64,000 bases of DNA, taken from positions 1-64,000 of the forward strand of contig NZ_AUBN01000017.1 of assembly GCF_000429265.1 (NCBI RefSeq), given 5' to 3'. The translations under genes were made by a program, and so were the position numbers. Below the pieces are notes generated by a model. The model was not told the origin of the DNA, searched no databases, and saw only the letters and a list, made by a program, of their open reading frames with translations. Every line of letters begins with the position of its first letter. Position 1 is the stretch's first letter. Below are positions 50,704 to 60,797 of the stretch, one piece after another. This DNA is from Actinomyces gerencseriae DSM 6844 (GTDB lineage Bacteria > Actinomycetota > Actinomycetes > Actinomycetales > Actinomycetaceae).

Positions 50704-50832
50704 GATGTCACTCTACCGGTCGCCCGACAGCGCATCGTGAGGAGGAACTGAGAGGTCCCGGCGAGCCCCGGAGGGCTCAGTGAGCCCGGCGAACCCGGCG
50801 AGCTCAGTGAGCCCCGGCGGACGTCACCGGAC

Positions 50833-52350
50833 TCAGTGCAGCAGACCCCTGCGCAGTCCAGCCCCCGGTCGCCGGGCCGGACTGGCCTGCGCCTTGCCCT
50901 CGGGGGAGACGAGCAGTTCCTGAACGGCGTCCACGCGCGTGGTCGCCGCGGCCCCGCGGCGGGACCCGGCGTCGTCCCCGGCAGGGCCCTCGGGGTCCTC
51001 AACCGCGTCAGATCTCTCAGACCCCTCAGCCGCGTCGGCGATATCCGCCGCATCCGCGATATCAGTGGTGAGTGCGGCGTCGGCGGGCACGCCCCGGCGC
51101 AGCAGGGCCAGGGCCATCGGTCCGTAGTCGTGGTGCCGCGTCACCGAGGTCACGATCCCCACGGCCCGCTCCCCCAGCCTCACGACGGCCCCCGGCGCGG
51201 GCAACCGGCCGGCGAGCCCGTCCAGCTGGAGGATGGTCAGACGACGCGGTGGTCGCCCCAGGTTGAGGGTGCGGGCGACCGTCTCCTGTCCCGGGTAGCA
51301 GCCCTTGGTCAGGTGGACGGCGGTGCGCAGCCAGTCGAGCTCGTGCGGGATGGCGCGCTCATCGACGTCGCGCGCCCACCGGGGCCGTCCCGCCTCGATG
51401 CGCAGCGCCTCCCAGGCCAACGACCCCGCCGGACCGCGCCCGGGGGCGGCCGCCAGGAAGGCATCGACGACGGCGCCGACGGCCTCGACGGGCACGAGCA
51501 CGAAGCCGGCCCGATAGGTCGAGCCGGGGTGGGGGCGGGTGAGCCCGACGTCGTAGCTGGTGCCGCCCTCGACGACACCGGGCCACGGGTCGCGCCACAC
51601 GCCCGGGCGAGCGGCGGCGGGGGCCCCCGGCGTCGCGTCCAGCGGGACCGGGCCGTCCGACGGTGCCGACGGGGCCCGCGAGTCCTGCCGGGGTCCCGGA
51701 GTCGATGCATCGGGGTCGGGGGCACCGGCATCGGCCCGTGGACCAGGCGCACCAGCGTCGCCCCGTGGACCGGCGGCGTCGGCGGCGTGGCCCCGTGGGC
51801 CGGCGGCGTCGGCGGCATCGACCTGTGGACCGGGGGCACCGGCGTCGGCGGCGTCGGCGGCGTCGGCGGCGCCGAGCGCCTCGCGCGCCGCGGCCTCCAA
51901 CCGCGCCGGGCCGTCCCCCATGGCCGCCAGCACGGCGACGTCCTCGCGCACGACCACCTCGACGCGCAGCATGAAGCGCATGCGCTCGAGGAACTCGACC
52001 AGTGCGGGGCCCCGTCCCGCCTCGGTGACGAGCCAGAGCGTCTCGGCGTCATCGAGGGCGGCGAGCGCGTGGGAGATGCGCCCGCGGGCGTCCAGGAGGA
52101 GCGTCTCGACGCCGCCGTCGTCGGGCGTCAGGCCCGTGAGCGCCTGGCTGGACAGGGTCGTGAGCCAGCTCAGGCGGTCCGGGCCGGTCACGGCGACGAC
52201 ATCGCGGGCCAGGGCGGTCACCCCGGCGCCGGACTCCAGGAGGCCCTGCTCGCGCAAGGGGTCGCCGTAGTGGGCGGGAACGAGCTCGTCGGGGTCGCCC
52301 TCGGCGTTGGGCGAGGCGCCGGGGCGATCCAGCAGCGGGGAGCGTCGCAT
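50833..52350 (-). CDS. ygfZ: YgfZ/GcvT-like folate-binding Fe-S maintenance protein with low-complexity insert
   Basis: A 505-residue member of the YgfZ family. The signature KGCYPGQE is present (family motif KGCYxGQE), as are the folate-binding-domain blocks LSWLTTLSSQALTGL and SLAWEALRIEAGRP. YgfZ supports iron-sulphur proteins by a tetrahydrofolate-dependent route. Between the two halves (about residues 190-265) lies a repetitive stretch of Ala/Asp and Gly-Pro-Arg units (ADAADAA..GPRG), and the C-terminal part carries another Asp/Ala-rich stretch. These are not part of the family fold. ATG 52350 shares a base with the upstream stop. Confidence 0.88.
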   Translation of the reverse strand: MRRSPLLDRPGASPNAEGDPDELVPAHYGDPLREQGLLESGAGVTALARDVVAVTGPDRLSWLTTLSSQALTGLTPDDGGVETLLLDARGRISHALAALDDAETLWLVTEAGRGPALVEFLERMRFMLRVEVVVREDVAVLAAMGDGPARLEAAAREALGAADAADAADAGAPGPQVDAADAAGPRGHAADAAGPRGDAGAPGPRADAGAPDPDASTPGPRQDSRAPSAPSDGPVPLDATPGAPAAARPGVWRDPWPGVVEGGTSYDVGLTRPHPGSTYRAGFVLVPVEAVGAVVDAFLAAAPGRGPAGSLAWEALRIEAGRPRWARDVDERAIPHELDWLRTAVHLTKGCYPGQETVARTLNLGRPPRRLTILQLDGLAGRLPAPGAVVRLGERAVGIVTSVTRHHDYGPMALALLRRGVPADAALTTDIADAADIADAAEGSERSDAVEDPEGPAGDDAGSRRGAAATTRVDAVQELLVSPEGKAQASPARRPGAGLRRGLLH

Positions 52351-53090
52351 CAGGCGGGCCCGTCGGTCTCGGGGCCATCGGAGGGCCCGGGGGCCTCGAC
52401 ACGACCCAGCCGTCCCGAGGCGTACGTCGTCGGCTCCTCGACCCCGAAGGCCGCCATGTCCTGAGTCCACATGAGGTCGCCGCCCACGAGCCCGAACATG
52501 CGGGTCATCTCGGTGACCGGGGCGGCGGTGCGGGTGCGTCCCACGGCCTGGGTGCCGATCTGGGCGCGCGGCCCCTGGATCCAGCCCTCCCACACGGCGA
52601 CGTGCCCGGCCGGGTCCGCCGAGACGAGCTCGAGTCGGGTGACGGGGGTCCTCGACGACGTGTGAGCAGCGGCGTCCGTGCCGCCCGTGATGCCATCCGC
52701 GCTGCCTGCGGCGACGGAGTCGCCGGTCCCGGCAACCCCGTCGGCGTCACCGGCGTCGTCCGTGCCGCCGGCGTCCGGGGCCTCCTGCCCGACCGGCCGC
52801 CAGTAGGCGGTCTCGGTGGCCCAGATCCGGGCCGGGGTCAGACGCGAGGCGCCCTGGAGCCCGGGGGTCTCGAAGTCGAGATCCTGGGAGCGGGTGGCGT
52901 CCACGGTCCAGATCGTCGTGACCTGGCGCAGGTAGGGACCGCCGTCGTGATCGAAGGTGATCTCCTGGACCACGGCCTGCTCGGGCACCGTCTCGCCGTA
53001 GGTGAGGACGCCGTAGCCGCGCCACGTGCCGACCAGCCAGGCCAGCGGGTAGATCTCGGGCGCGAGGTCGTCGGGAAGCGTGAAAGCCAT
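52350..53090 (-). CDS. Nitrobindin-like (THAP4/DUF1794) heme-binding beta-barrel protein
   Basis: A 246-residue beta-barrel protein. The family N terminus EIYPLAWLVGTWRGYG carries the GxWxGxG signature, and later strands read YLRQVTTIWTVD and LMWTQDMAAFG. Nitrobindins bind ferric heme and react with nitric oxide or peroxynitrite. A loop of about 45 residues rich in Gly, Asp and Ala is inserted after TAYWRPVGQE, lengthening the protein relative to the usual 160-200 residues. The proximal His of canonical nitrobindin is not clearly identifiable by eye. It is co-transcribed with the ygfZ-like gene. Confidence 0.85.
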   Translation of the reverse strand: MAFTLPDDLAPEIYPLAWLVGTWRGYGVLTYGETVPEQAVVQEITFDHDGGPYLRQVTTIWTVDATRSQDLDFETPGLQGASRLTPARIWATETAYWRPVGQEAPDAGGTDDAGDADGVAGTGDSVAAGSADGITGGTDAAAHTSSRTPVTRLELVSADPAGHVAVWEGWIQGPRAQIGTQAVGRTRTAAPVTEMTRMFGLVGGDLMWTQDMAAFGVEEPTTYASGRLGRVEAPGPSDGPETDGPA

Positions 53091-53151
53091 GGTCGCAGAC
53101 TACGGCAGTCGCGAATGACGGCGACGGCGGCGCAGGCGGGCGCCGGAACCA

Positions 53152-53218
53152 CGAGTCGGTCATTCCTGCGCGAGTCGGACGGCGGCGGCGTCGGACTCGC
53201 GCAGGAATGACCGACTCG
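53152..53218. repeat. 25-bp perfect inverted repeat with 17-base loop
   Basis: Arms 53152-53176 and 53194-53218 are exact reverse complements over 25 bp and include ATTCCTGCGCGAGTC and its complement. The loop is GGC-rich. It lies in the 53091-53618 gene-free stretch between the nitrobindin-like gene and the response regulator gene. No T-run follows, so it is not a standard terminator. Nothing else is seen in this stretch. Confidence 0.9.
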
Positions 53219-53618
53219 ACGCACGGAGACTGCGGCGGCCGCGACGGCGCCGGACCGACTGAGGGGGACGTCGGGCCGGAGAGCGCCAGTCGGCGCGTAT
53301 GCCGCTCGCGGCGGCTTCAGGTGGAGCCCGGGGCCCGTCGCGGCCCGACGTCGATCCCAGGGTACAGGTGCCTCGCCGCCCGCCGGAAGTCGGCCGCCCC
53401 GGACGCGTCGTCGACCGGACGCGCGGTTCGTCGGACGACGGCGGCATCGGCGGCATCAGGAGCCTTGAGGCCATCGCGGCCGTCCGCTGAGCGCGCAACC
53501 CGGCGGGCGCGTCACGCTCCGGGCGGCGGGCCCCACCAGGCGCGGCGCCCGTCCCGCCCGCCTCTCGTCCGGGACGCTGGGGCAGCGTCGTCGATCCTCG
53601 CGCCGAGACTCCCGCCGC

Positions 53619-54290
53619 CTACCCCTCGTCCGGGGCGTCGAGGCGGTAGCCCACGTTGCGAACCGTGCCGATGAGGTGATCGTGCTCGGTGCCGAGCTTG
53701 GCGCGCAGGCGGCGGACATGGACGTCGACCGTGCGCGAGCCGCCGATGTAGTCCTCTCCCCACACCTCGTGCAGAAGCACCTCGCGGGTCAGCACCCGGC
53801 CCTGGTTGAGGGCGAGGTACTTCAGCAGCTCGAACTCCTTGTAGGTCAGGTCGAGGATCGTACCGCGGATACGCGCCGTGTAGGCCGTCACATCGATGAT
53901 GAGGTCGCCGACCTCGATCTGATCGTCGCCCACCGGCGCGGGAGCGATCACCCGGGCGCGCAGCAGCCGCAGGCGCGCGGACAGCTCGGCCGGGGTCGCA
54001 TCGGCCATGACGAAGTCGGCGGCGCCCCAGTCGGGCTGGACGACGGCGGCGCCGCCCTCCTCCATCACCAGAATGATCGGAGGGCAGTCGATCGGTCCGG
54101 ACAGCAACTGGCACAGGGCCCGTGCCCGCATGAGGTCCCCGCGGGCATCGATCATGACGACGTCGGCGTCATCGATCGCGCCGTAGCAGGCGGGCGTGGG
54201 AGGGCGGCACTCGACATGGGAGTCGAGGAAGGACGCCGACGGGAGGACAACGGCGACATCACTCTCGCGGGTGAACATGATGACGCGCAT
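53619..54290 (-). CDS. Orphan OmpR-family response regulator (GlnR-like)
   Basis: A 223-residue protein with an N-terminal receiver-like domain (about 1-110) and a C-terminal OmpR-type winged helix (LTYKEFELLKYLALNQGRVLTREVLLHEVWG...RTVDVHVRRLRAKL). The receiver lacks the normal acidic pocket (an Asp is present in VVMIDARGD but the early acidic pair is missing). That is the situation in GlnR-type orphan regulators that work without a histidine kinase, and no kinase gene is adjacent. Nitrogen control is possible but not shown. ATG 54290 has GAAGGAG upstream. Confidence 0.85.
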   Translation of the reverse strand: MRVIMFTRESDVAVVLPSASFLDSHVECRPPTPACYGAIDDADVVMIDARGDLMRARALCQLLSGPIDCPPIILVMEEGGAAVVQPDWGAADFVMADATPAELSARLRLLRARVIAPAPVGDDQIEVGDLIIDVTAYTARIRGTILDLTYKEFELLKYLALNQGRVLTREVLLHEVWGEDYIGGSRTVDVHVRRLRAKLGTEHDHLIGTVRNVGYRLDAPDEG

Positions 54291-54366
54291 GCTCCGGACT
54301 CCTTCCGCGCTCCGCCGGGGTTCGGGATGTCAGTGAACCACATGCTCGTGCATCAGGTGTGGGACG

Positions 54367-55287
54367 ATGCCTATCGTGAACATCCAGGACGCTCCCGCCT
54401 CCCCGCTCTCCCCGGGCACCGTGTCGCCGCTCGAGGCGACGACGCAGCACGGCGCGTACGGCACCCGCCGCGGCGGGCACCGGCCGATCGAGCCCGGGCT
54501 GGTCGACCCGGCCTGGACGCGTCTGGCCATGGCCGGCATCGTCCCCATTCTGCTGGCGGTCTCCGCCGCGCTGCCGACGTGGGTGCGCCTCATCGTCATC
54601 TGCCTGCTCGTGCCGCTCACCGCGCAGGGCTGGCCCGCCCTCGTCCGCTCCCAGCACGACCAGGGCGCCACCAGCATCGTCGCCCTGACCGGCCTGACCG
54701 CGGCCGTCGTCGTCGCCCTGCGCGGGGACTACGGGGCCGCGGGCGTGGTCATGGCGCTCAGCGTGCTGGCGGCCTTCCTCGCCCAGATGGCTCGTCAGGA
54801 CGGTCGCGGGGAGCTCGTGGAGGACCTGTCCGCCACCGTCGCGGGCAGTCTCATCATGGTCTCGGGCGCCGCTTGGTGCGCCCTCGCCCCGGGCCTGGCC
54901 GATCCGGCGGTCATCGTCCCCTGCGCGCTGGCGCTGTTCTCCGGGGCGCTGCTGACGGTGCTCGAGGTGCGGGCCACCGTCCTGGAGGCGCTGACCCTGA
55001 CGGTTCCCGCGCTCGTGGCCGGCGTGGCCGGAGGCGTCCTGGCGGCGGTGGGCTTCTTCGGGCCGAGCCACGTCGGCCTTCAGCGGGAGCTCCAGTCGGC
55101 CGCCGCGTGCGTGATCGTCGGCTTCGTGGCGGGCGTGCTCATGGCGGCCTCGAACCGCGTGCTGTGGACGCACCGCTGGGTGCCGGGCGGGCGCGCCGCG
55201 GTGGCGAGCGCGATCGTGCCGATCCTGGCGCTGGGCGCCCCGGTGTACGCGATCGCGCGCCTCATGGGCAGCTTCATCGCCGGCTGA
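54367..55287 (+). CDS. Polytopic membrane protein, function unknown
   Basis: A 306-residue protein. About 55 polar N-terminal residues are followed by roughly eight hydrophobic helices (first around MAGIVPILLAVSAALP, last around AIVPILALGAPVYAIARLMG). The repeated long hydrophobic blocks without charged motifs suggest a permease-like or channel-like protein. I do not recognise a family. The gene is divergent from the orphan regulator with a 76-bp gap, so the two may share control sequences. ATG 54367 is the only sensible start. Confidence 0.75.
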   Translation: MPIVNIQDAPASPLSPGTVSPLEATTQHGAYGTRRGGHRPIEPGLVDPAWTRLAMAGIVPILLAVSAALPTWVRLIVICLLVPLTAQGWPALVRSQHDQGATSIVALTGLTAAVVVALRGDYGAAGVVMALSVLAAFLAQMARQDGRGELVEDLSATVAGSLIMVSGAAWCALAPGLADPAVIVPCALALFSGALLTVLEVRATVLEALTLTVPALVAGVAGGVLAAVGFFGPSHVGLQRELQSAAACVIVGFVAGVLMAASNRVLWTHRWVPGGRAAVASAIVPILALGAPVYAIARLMGSFIAG

Positions 55288-55304
55288 CCGGCCGAGTCGC
55301 ACGC

Positions 55305-55360
55305 CGAGATCGGTTCAGTTCCGCGTCGAGATCGGTCCGGTTCCGCACCGAGATCGGTCG
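55305..55360. repeat. 22-bp iterated repeat, copy B
   Basis: Two full 22-bp units and a partial third, each opening CGAGATCGGT, 18 bp after the stop of the membrane protein gene. Same orientation as copy A. Confidence 0.85.
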
Positions 55361-55463
55361 CACCACGGCACGGGTCTGTGGATAACCCGTCTGGAGACCG
55401 CAGTTATCCACAGGCCGGCGTCGAGGTCTGGCGCAATCCCCCGTCGTCGGGCACCTTCGAAGC

Positions 55464-56549
55464 ATGAGCCCGATGATGCGCCCCGCCCCGAGGTCCTCTC
55501 AGGACCGCCCCACTCCGAATGAGATCGAGCATCGTCTCGCCACCGGTGAGCTTCAGCGAGTACGCCGCAGCACCTACGTGCCGGCCGCTCCCGACGCCCC
55601 CGTCTTCTCCACTCGTCGCGACATCCGCGAGGTCCTCCTGCGCGCAGTCCGCAGGGAGAGGCTCGACGGCGTCATCGCCCTTGAGACCGCCGCGCTCCTC
55701 CATGGAGGGCGTGCGCTCCACGAGCCCGCCGCCGTCCACCTCGTCGTGAGCTGGAACGCCGCCGGCCTCAAACGCGGCTCCCGGAGGCGTCCGGCCAACC
55801 GGCCGACCTCGCGCGAGCTCGGGCCGCGCGACCACCGTCGAGCGCTCGGGACCCGACCGTTCGTCCGGCACCGCTACGAGCTCTCCGAGTCCGACGTCGT
55901 CGAGCTCGACGGCCTGCGCGTCACCTCGCTGGAGCGCACCGCCGAGGACTGCGCCCGATTCCTCCCGCCCGACCGCGGGCTCGCCGTCGTCGACTCGCTC
56001 TTCGCGATCGCGGCCGGAGCCGGCGACAGGCCCTGGAACCGTCGCCACGAGATCGACGCCGGGGCCGCGGAGTTCCGCGAGGCTCTGCTCGAACGACTCG
56101 ACGCCCGGCCGCGCGAGCGGGGCGTGCGGCGGGCGCGCGCCGTCGTCATGGCCGCGACACCGTGGAGCCAATCCGTATGGGAGACCGAGGCCCGCAGGCT
56201 GTGCCTCATCGGCGGGATCACGGCGCCGCAACCGCAGATGCCCGTTCTCACCGGGATCGGCACCTTCTACGCGGACCTCGGCTGGCGGGTCCTCATGCTC
56301 GTCTACGAGATCGACGGCGAGATCAAGTACCTGGAGGACGGCGACGCCGTGCTCGCGGCGCAGTACCGGCGTCAGGCGGCGATGGAGGACGCCGGGGCCC
56401 ACGTGGAGCGGGCGACGCCGGCGCAGGTGGCCGACGGCGAGGCCTTCCTCGACAGGCTGCGCCGAGTCCTGCCTCCCACCTTGTGCGAGGAGAGGCCGAT
56501 CGCGGCGCTCCGCACGCCGTCCGAGATTCGACGGCACGCGGAGCGGTGA
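55464..56549 (+). CDS. AbiEi/DUF559-like protein
   Basis: A 361-residue protein. The N-terminal part (about 15-75) resembles AbiEi-type winged helices (GELQRVRRSTYVPA), then comes IALETAALLHGG, and the C-terminal part has a Vsr/DUF559-like endonuclease-fold block (GIGTFYADLGWRVLMLVYEIDGE) with the Asp and Glu expected for metal binding. Such proteins are common in actinobacteria in many copies, and their role is unclear (toxin-antitoxin or defence-like, or regulators). ATG 55464 or ATG 55473 may start it. It is flanked on both sides by the 22-bp repeats. Confidence 0.7.
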   Translation: MSPMMRPAPRSSQDRPTPNEIEHRLATGELQRVRRSTYVPAAPDAPVFSTRRDIREVLLRAVRRERLDGVIALETAALLHGGRALHEPAAVHLVVSWNAAGLKRGSRRRPANRPTSRELGPRDHRRALGTRPFVRHRYELSESDVVELDGLRVTSLERTAEDCARFLPPDRGLAVVDSLFAIAAGAGDRPWNRRHEIDAGAAEFREALLERLDARPRERGVRRARAVVMAATPWSQSVWETEARRLCLIGGITAPQPQMPVLTGIGTFYADLGWRVLMLVYEIDGEIKYLEDGDAVLAAQYRRQAAMEDAGAHVERATPAQVADGEAFLDRLRRVLPPTLCEERPIAALRTPSEIRRHAER

Positions 56550-56580
56550 TGAGCCGACGACGAGAGCGGGCCGCCCGTAC

Positions 56581-56636
56581 GACCGATCTCGAGCCGGAAC
56601 TGAACCGATCTCGACGCGGAACTCGACCGATCTCGG
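56581..56636. repeat. 22-bp iterated repeat, copy C (inverted)
   Basis: Two full units and a partial third in the opposite orientation to copy B (units of ACCGATCTCGACGCGGAACT type), starting 31 bp after the stop of the AbiEi/DUF559-like gene. Copies B and C flank that gene as an inverted pair. Confidence 0.85.
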
Positions 56637-56691
56637 GGTCTCCCCCGAAGCCGCCGGCCCGTCTCCGGCCCGTCCCGGCCGGAGCGGCCCG

Positions 56692-57720
56692 TCAGCGCCC
56701 CTCGGACAGGACCGGCCGCTGCTTCTCGATGGCCACGGCGCGAATCCTGCCGCGCGGGCGCCGCGCCAGATGCACCACCATGATCTCCCCCGTCTTCAGC
56801 CACGGATCGCGGTCGGGGACCGAGCGCAGAAGCTTGCCCGGCGCGTGCCGGGAGATCACCTCCATGACGGACGGCAGCACCGGCCGATGAGTGCACAGGG
56901 CCACCGGCGCGTCCCGGCGGCGCAGCACGTCGGAGACGACCCTCCTGGCGGCCTTGCGCGACTCGGCGTGCGCCAGCTCCGTGAGAGCGGGCTCCGCGAC
57001 GACGTCGAGCCCGGCGGCCTCCGCGTAGGGCGCCACCGTATCCACGCAACGCCGCCACGGACTGGACACGACCCGCCCGACGCCGTAGGCGGCCAGCACC
57101 GGCACGAGCGCGCGCGCACGGACCTCGCCCTGGTCGTGCGTGAGCGGACGAGTGGCCTCGTCGGCCTCCTTGTCCCGCACCCTCTTCGGCCTGTGCCGAC
57201 TCCACACCGAGCGCTTGACGGCACGGGCGTGGCGCACCAGGACGAAGGTCCAGGTGTCGAGCTTGCCGTCCTCCCACAGGTCCACCAGGCTGCCCAGCAG
57301 ATCGCGGTCCATCGCATGCGTCAACTGCTTACGGGCCTTCTTGACGCGCACCCACGCCACGCCGTCGATCTCGCGGGCCGACGCCGGGGTCACCGCGGCG
57401 CGGGCGCGCGCACCCGGCTCATCGGCGCCCAACTCGCGCGCCGCCCAGTAGTAGACGCGCTTGCGCCGCCCGTCGGACATCTTGTAGCGGACGGTCTCCA
57501 GCGGCTGGCCCAACGCGATCCGCACGCCGGTCTCCTCGGCGACCTCCCGCACCGCGCAGGTGCGCACCGACTCATTGCGCTCGACCTTCCCCTTGGGGAA
57601 GGACCAGTCGTCGTACCGGGGGCGGTGCACCAGAAGCACCTCGAGGCGACCGCGGCACTCTCTCCATACGAGCGCACCGGCGGCGCGCACCACGCGCTTG
57701 GCACGCGTTGACGATGACAT
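56692..57720 (-). CDS. mutT1: MutT1-like Nudix hydrolase fused to a histidine phosphatase domain
   Basis: A 342-residue two-domain protein. The Nudix box is visible as GKVERNESVRTCAVREVAEETG (positions about 44-65). The C-terminal half is a histidine-phosphatase-like domain beginning LVRHARAVKR with a later CTHRPVLPS block. Mycobacterial MutT1 has the same fusion and hydrolyses 8-oxo-GTP and diadenosine polyphosphates. It sits next to ppk1, as in Mycobacterium, and on the same strand, which supports the call. Confidence 0.9.
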   Translation of the reverse strand: MSSSTRAKRVVRAAGALVWRECRGRLEVLLVHRPRYDDWSFPKGKVERNESVRTCAVREVAEETGVRIALGQPLETVRYKMSDGRRKRVYYWAARELGADEPGARARAAVTPASAREIDGVAWVRVKKARKQLTHAMDRDLLGSLVDLWEDGKLDTWTFVLVRHARAVKRSVWSRHRPKRVRDKEADEATRPLTHDQGEVRARALVPVLAAYGVGRVVSSPWRRCVDTVAPYAEAAGLDVVAEPALTELAHAESRKAARRVVSDVLRRRDAPVALCTHRPVLPSVMEVISRHAPGKLLRSVPDRDPWLKTGEIMVVHLARRPRGRIRAVAIEKQRPVLSEGR

Positions 57721-57776
57721 GGCCCGCCCTCCTCAGCGGCGTCTCGATTCAGTGGCATTCACTGGTATTCAGTCAT

Positions 57777-60671
57777 TCAGTGGCGGCCCTTGACACGCGA
57801 GCGCGCCCGAGCCATGAGAGTAGTCTGAATGTCCTCCAACCGCTCGCCGTCGGGACCGTAGACGTGGCGGACCCAGGTGCCATCGGGCTCGAGCCACCAC
57901 GATGAGACGGCGTCGGAGGCGGCGTGAGTCACCAGCCACTCGAGCTCGTTGACCATCGCCGGATCGGCGATGCGCACGAGCTCCTCCACGCGCCGGTCCA
58001 GGTTGCGGTGCATGAGATCGGCCGACCCGATGAACAGATCGGTGTCCCCGTCGTTGCAGAAGGCGTAGACGCGCGAGTGCTCCAGATAGCGCCCCAGGAT
58101 CGAGCGCACCCGGATGTTGTCGCTGAGACCCGGCACCCCCGCGCGGATGCCGCAGATGCCGCGCACGACGATGTCGACCGGCACCCCCGCGCGACCGGCC
58201 CGGTACAGGGCGTCGATGCAGGCCTCGTCGATGATCGAGTTGACCTTGAGACGGATCCAGGCGGGCCTTCCCGCGCGCTTGTTCGCGATCTCCCGCTCGA
58301 TGCGCTCGATGAGGCCGTCGCGCACGGTGCGCGGCGCCACCAGCAGCCGCCGGAACCGGGCGCGCGGGGCGTACCCGGACAGCATGTTGAACAGGGTGGT
58401 CATGTCCTGGGCGACGTCGCGATCGCAGGTCAGCAGCCCCAGGTCCTCGTATCCGCGCGCGGTCTTGGGGTGGTAGTTGCCGGTGCCCACGTGGCAGTAG
58501 CGGCGCAGGCCGTCGCTCTCCTGACGCACCACCAGCAGCAGCTTGCAGTGGGTCTTGAGCCCGACCATGCCGTAGACGACGTGGACGCCGGCGCGCTCGA
58601 GCTTGCGGGCCCAGGAGATGTTGTTCTCCTCGTCGAATCGGGCCTTGATCTCCACGATCGCGACGACCTGCTTGCCCTCCTCGGCCGCCTCGATGAGAGC
58701 GTCCACGATGGGCGAGTCGCCGGAGGTGCGGTAGAGGGTCTGCTTGATGGCCAGGACCTTGGGGTCGGCCGCCGCCTGGGAGACGAACTCCTGCACGGAC
58801 GTGGAGAAGGAGTCGTAGGGGTGGTGCAGGAGAACGTCGTGATCCCGCATCGCCGCGAAGACGTTCGGCGCCCGGGAGGACTCATAGGAGGCCAGTCCCG
58901 CCGCGGTGACCGGCACGAAACGCGGGTACTTCAGGTCGGGGATGTTCAGGTCGTGGATCTGGTTGAGGCAGGTCAGGTCCAGGGGCGCCGGAAGCTCGAA
59001 GACGTCGTCGGGGCTCAGGTCCAGGGCGCGCACCAGGTAGCGGCGGGCGAAGGGCGAGATGGTGTTCTCCACCTCCAGGCGCACGCAGTCGCCGAAGCGA
59101 CGGCGCTCCAGCTCCTTCTCCATGGCCTTCAGGAGGTTCTCGGCGTCGTCCTCCTCCACCTCCAGGTCCTCGTTGCGGGTGACCCGGAAGAGGTGGTGCT
59201 CCAGGATGTCCATGCCCGGGAAGAGGTGGTCGAGGTGCTGGCCGATCACCACCTCCAGGGGGATGACGGCGGAGCCGGCGGCCTTGTCGGTGGCCCCCAG
59301 CTCACGACCGGGCACGGTCACCAGCCGCGGCAGGGAGTCGGGGACCTTGACGCGGGCGAAGTGCTCCTTGCCGCTGCGCGGGTTCCGCAGGATGACGGCG
59401 AGGTTGAGCGAGAGCCCCGAGATGTAGGGGAAGGGGTGCGAGGGGTCCACGGCCAGGGGGGTCAGGACCGGGTAGATGTGGTGCCGGAAGTAACGGGTGA
59501 GGCGCTCCTGCTGATGGGGCTCGAGCTCGTCCCAGCCCAGGATGCTCACGTTGCGCTCGGCCAGGGCCGGCCGGATGTCCTCCTGGAAGAGGGCGGCCTG
59601 GCGGGCGGTGAGCTCCTTGGCGCGAGCGGTCACCTGGGCCAGGACCTGGTTGGCGTCCAGGCCGGAGGCGCGCACCGGGGTGATGCCGGCCTTGATGCGA
59701 CGCATGAGCCCGGCGACGCGCACCATGTAGAACTCATCCAGGTTGGAGGAGAAGATCGCCAGGAACCAGGCCCGCTCCAGCAGCGGGAGGTCCCGGTCCT
59801 CGGCCTGCTCCAGGACTCGCCTGTTGAAGTCCATCCAGGTCAGCTCGCGGTCGGTGTAGCGGTCGGCGAAGGATTCCAGCGGGGGCAGCCCGTCCTCGGG
59901 ATCCGACTCCTCGGGGGACGACGGGGACGGGGGATCGACCCGCCCTGCCCGGTCGGTCCGCGACGGCTCGCCCCCATCGGCCGTCTCGGCCGCGCCGGCC
60001 CGGGAAGCCGCCGAAGCGGGCTCCGGGATCGCCTGGTCGACGCCGGCGCGCCCGGCGCCCGGCAGGCCGGGATCCTCCTCGACGACCTCGTCGAAGTCCT
60101 CGTCCTCGTACTGGGGACCGGCGTCATCGGCGAAGTCGCGCGGATCCGCGGTCTCGATGACGTGATCATCGAGCTCGTCGGCGTCATCGAGGTCCGCGAG
60201 GTCGTCATCCTCGGCGAGATCGTCGGCGGGGCCGGGGTCGTCGGCCCCGGCGGAGTCACCCGCGGGGCCGGGGTGGTCGGCCTCGGCGAGATCGTCGCCC
60301 CCGGCGGAGGCTCCGCCTCCGGCAACGACCTCGCCCTCGGGGGAGGCAGCGGTCTCGGAGGCACCGGCATCGGCGTCGCCCCCGGCGGCGTCGCCGCGGG
60401 CATCGGCGTCACCGGCGTCCGAGGCGCCGCCTCCAACCGCATCGACCGCATCATCCGGAGCGGACGACGGTGACTGCGCCTCGCCGTCGGGGCCGGCCCC
60501 GACGTCCGGGGCCCCTGCATCGACGGCGGGGTCGGAGGACTCGCCGTCCTCGGAGCGGGCTTCTCCACCCTTGGCCTGGAAGCGGGTCCAGCCCCCGAGG
60601 AAGGTGGACAGCAGCGCGCGGCTCGGTTGGTCGGTCTGTTGGGCGGTCTCGGAGGAGTCAGGCGTCGTCAT
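57777..60671 (-). CDS. ppk1: Polyphosphate kinase 1 with long acidic N-terminal extension
   Basis: A 964-residue PPK1. The catalytic core starts near residue 285 ([19 protein letters not shown]) and contains [25 protein letters not shown]-like blocks, [16 protein letters not shown] and the phospho-histidine region [14 protein letters not shown]. It makes polyphosphate from ATP at the membrane periphery. The first 280 residues are Asp/Ala/Gly-rich, presumably disordered and strongly acidic, and are not part of the usual enzyme of about 700 residues. ATG 60671 is chosen; the ATG further upstream lacks a good ribosome site. Confidence 0.95.
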   Translation of the reverse strand: MTTPDSSETAQQTDQPSRALLSTFLGGWTRFQAKGGEARSEDGESSDPAVDAGAPDVGAGPDGEAQSPSSAPDDAVDAVGGGASDAGDADARGDAAGGDADAGASETAASPEGEVVAGGGASAGGDDLAEADHPGPAGDSAGADDPGPADDLAEDDDLADLDDADELDDHVIETADPRDFADDAGPQYEDEDFDEVVEEDPGLPGAGRAGVDQAIPEPASAASRAGAAETADGGEPSRTDRAGRVDPPSPSSPEESDPEDGLPPLESFADRYTDRELTWMDFNRRVLEQAEDRDLPLLERAWFLAIFSSNLDEFYMVRVAGLMRRIKAGITPVRASGLDANQVLAQVTARAKELTARQAALFQEDIRPALAERNVSILGWDELEPHQQERLTRYFRHHIYPVLTPLAVDPSHPFPYISGLSLNLAVILRNPRSGKEHFARVKVPDSLPRLVTVPGRELGATDKAAGSAVIPLEVVIGQHLDHLFPGMDILEHHLFRVTRNEDLEVEEDDAENLLKAMEKELERRRFGDCVRLEVENTISPFARRYLVRALDLSPDDVFELPAPLDLTCLNQIHDLNIPDLKYPRFVPVTAAGLASYESSRAPNVFAAMRDHDVLLHHPYDSFSTSVQEFVSQAAADPKVLAIKQTLYRTSGDSPIVDALIEAAEEGKQVVAIVEIKARFDEENNISWARKLERAGVHVVYGMVGLKTHCKLLLVVRQESDGLRRYCHVGTGNYHPKTARGYEDLGLLTCDRDVAQDMTTLFNMLSGYAPRARFRRLLVAPRTVRDGLIERIEREIANKRAGRPAWIRLKVNSIIDEACIDALYRAGRAGVPVDIVVRGICGIRAGVPGLSDNIRVRSILGRYLEHSRVYAFCNDGDTDLFIGSADLMHRNLDRRVEELVRIADPAMVNELEWLVTHAASDAVSSWWLEPDGTWVRHVYGPDGERLEDIQTTLMARARSRVKGRH

Positions 60672-60797
60672 GAAGGCATGGTCCCACGTCTGAGCCGCCA
60701 AGAGGAGGCCGTCGGCGGGCGAATCTCGTACGTCGCGCTGCCCGACCGGAACGCGCCGACCGGAACGGAGAGGAGGAGCAGACGGAACCGCCGGCGA

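Noticed and set aside
55305-55360. CRISPR repeat units
   Set aside because: The 22-bp units are directly adjacent with no spacers, and at most three per site.
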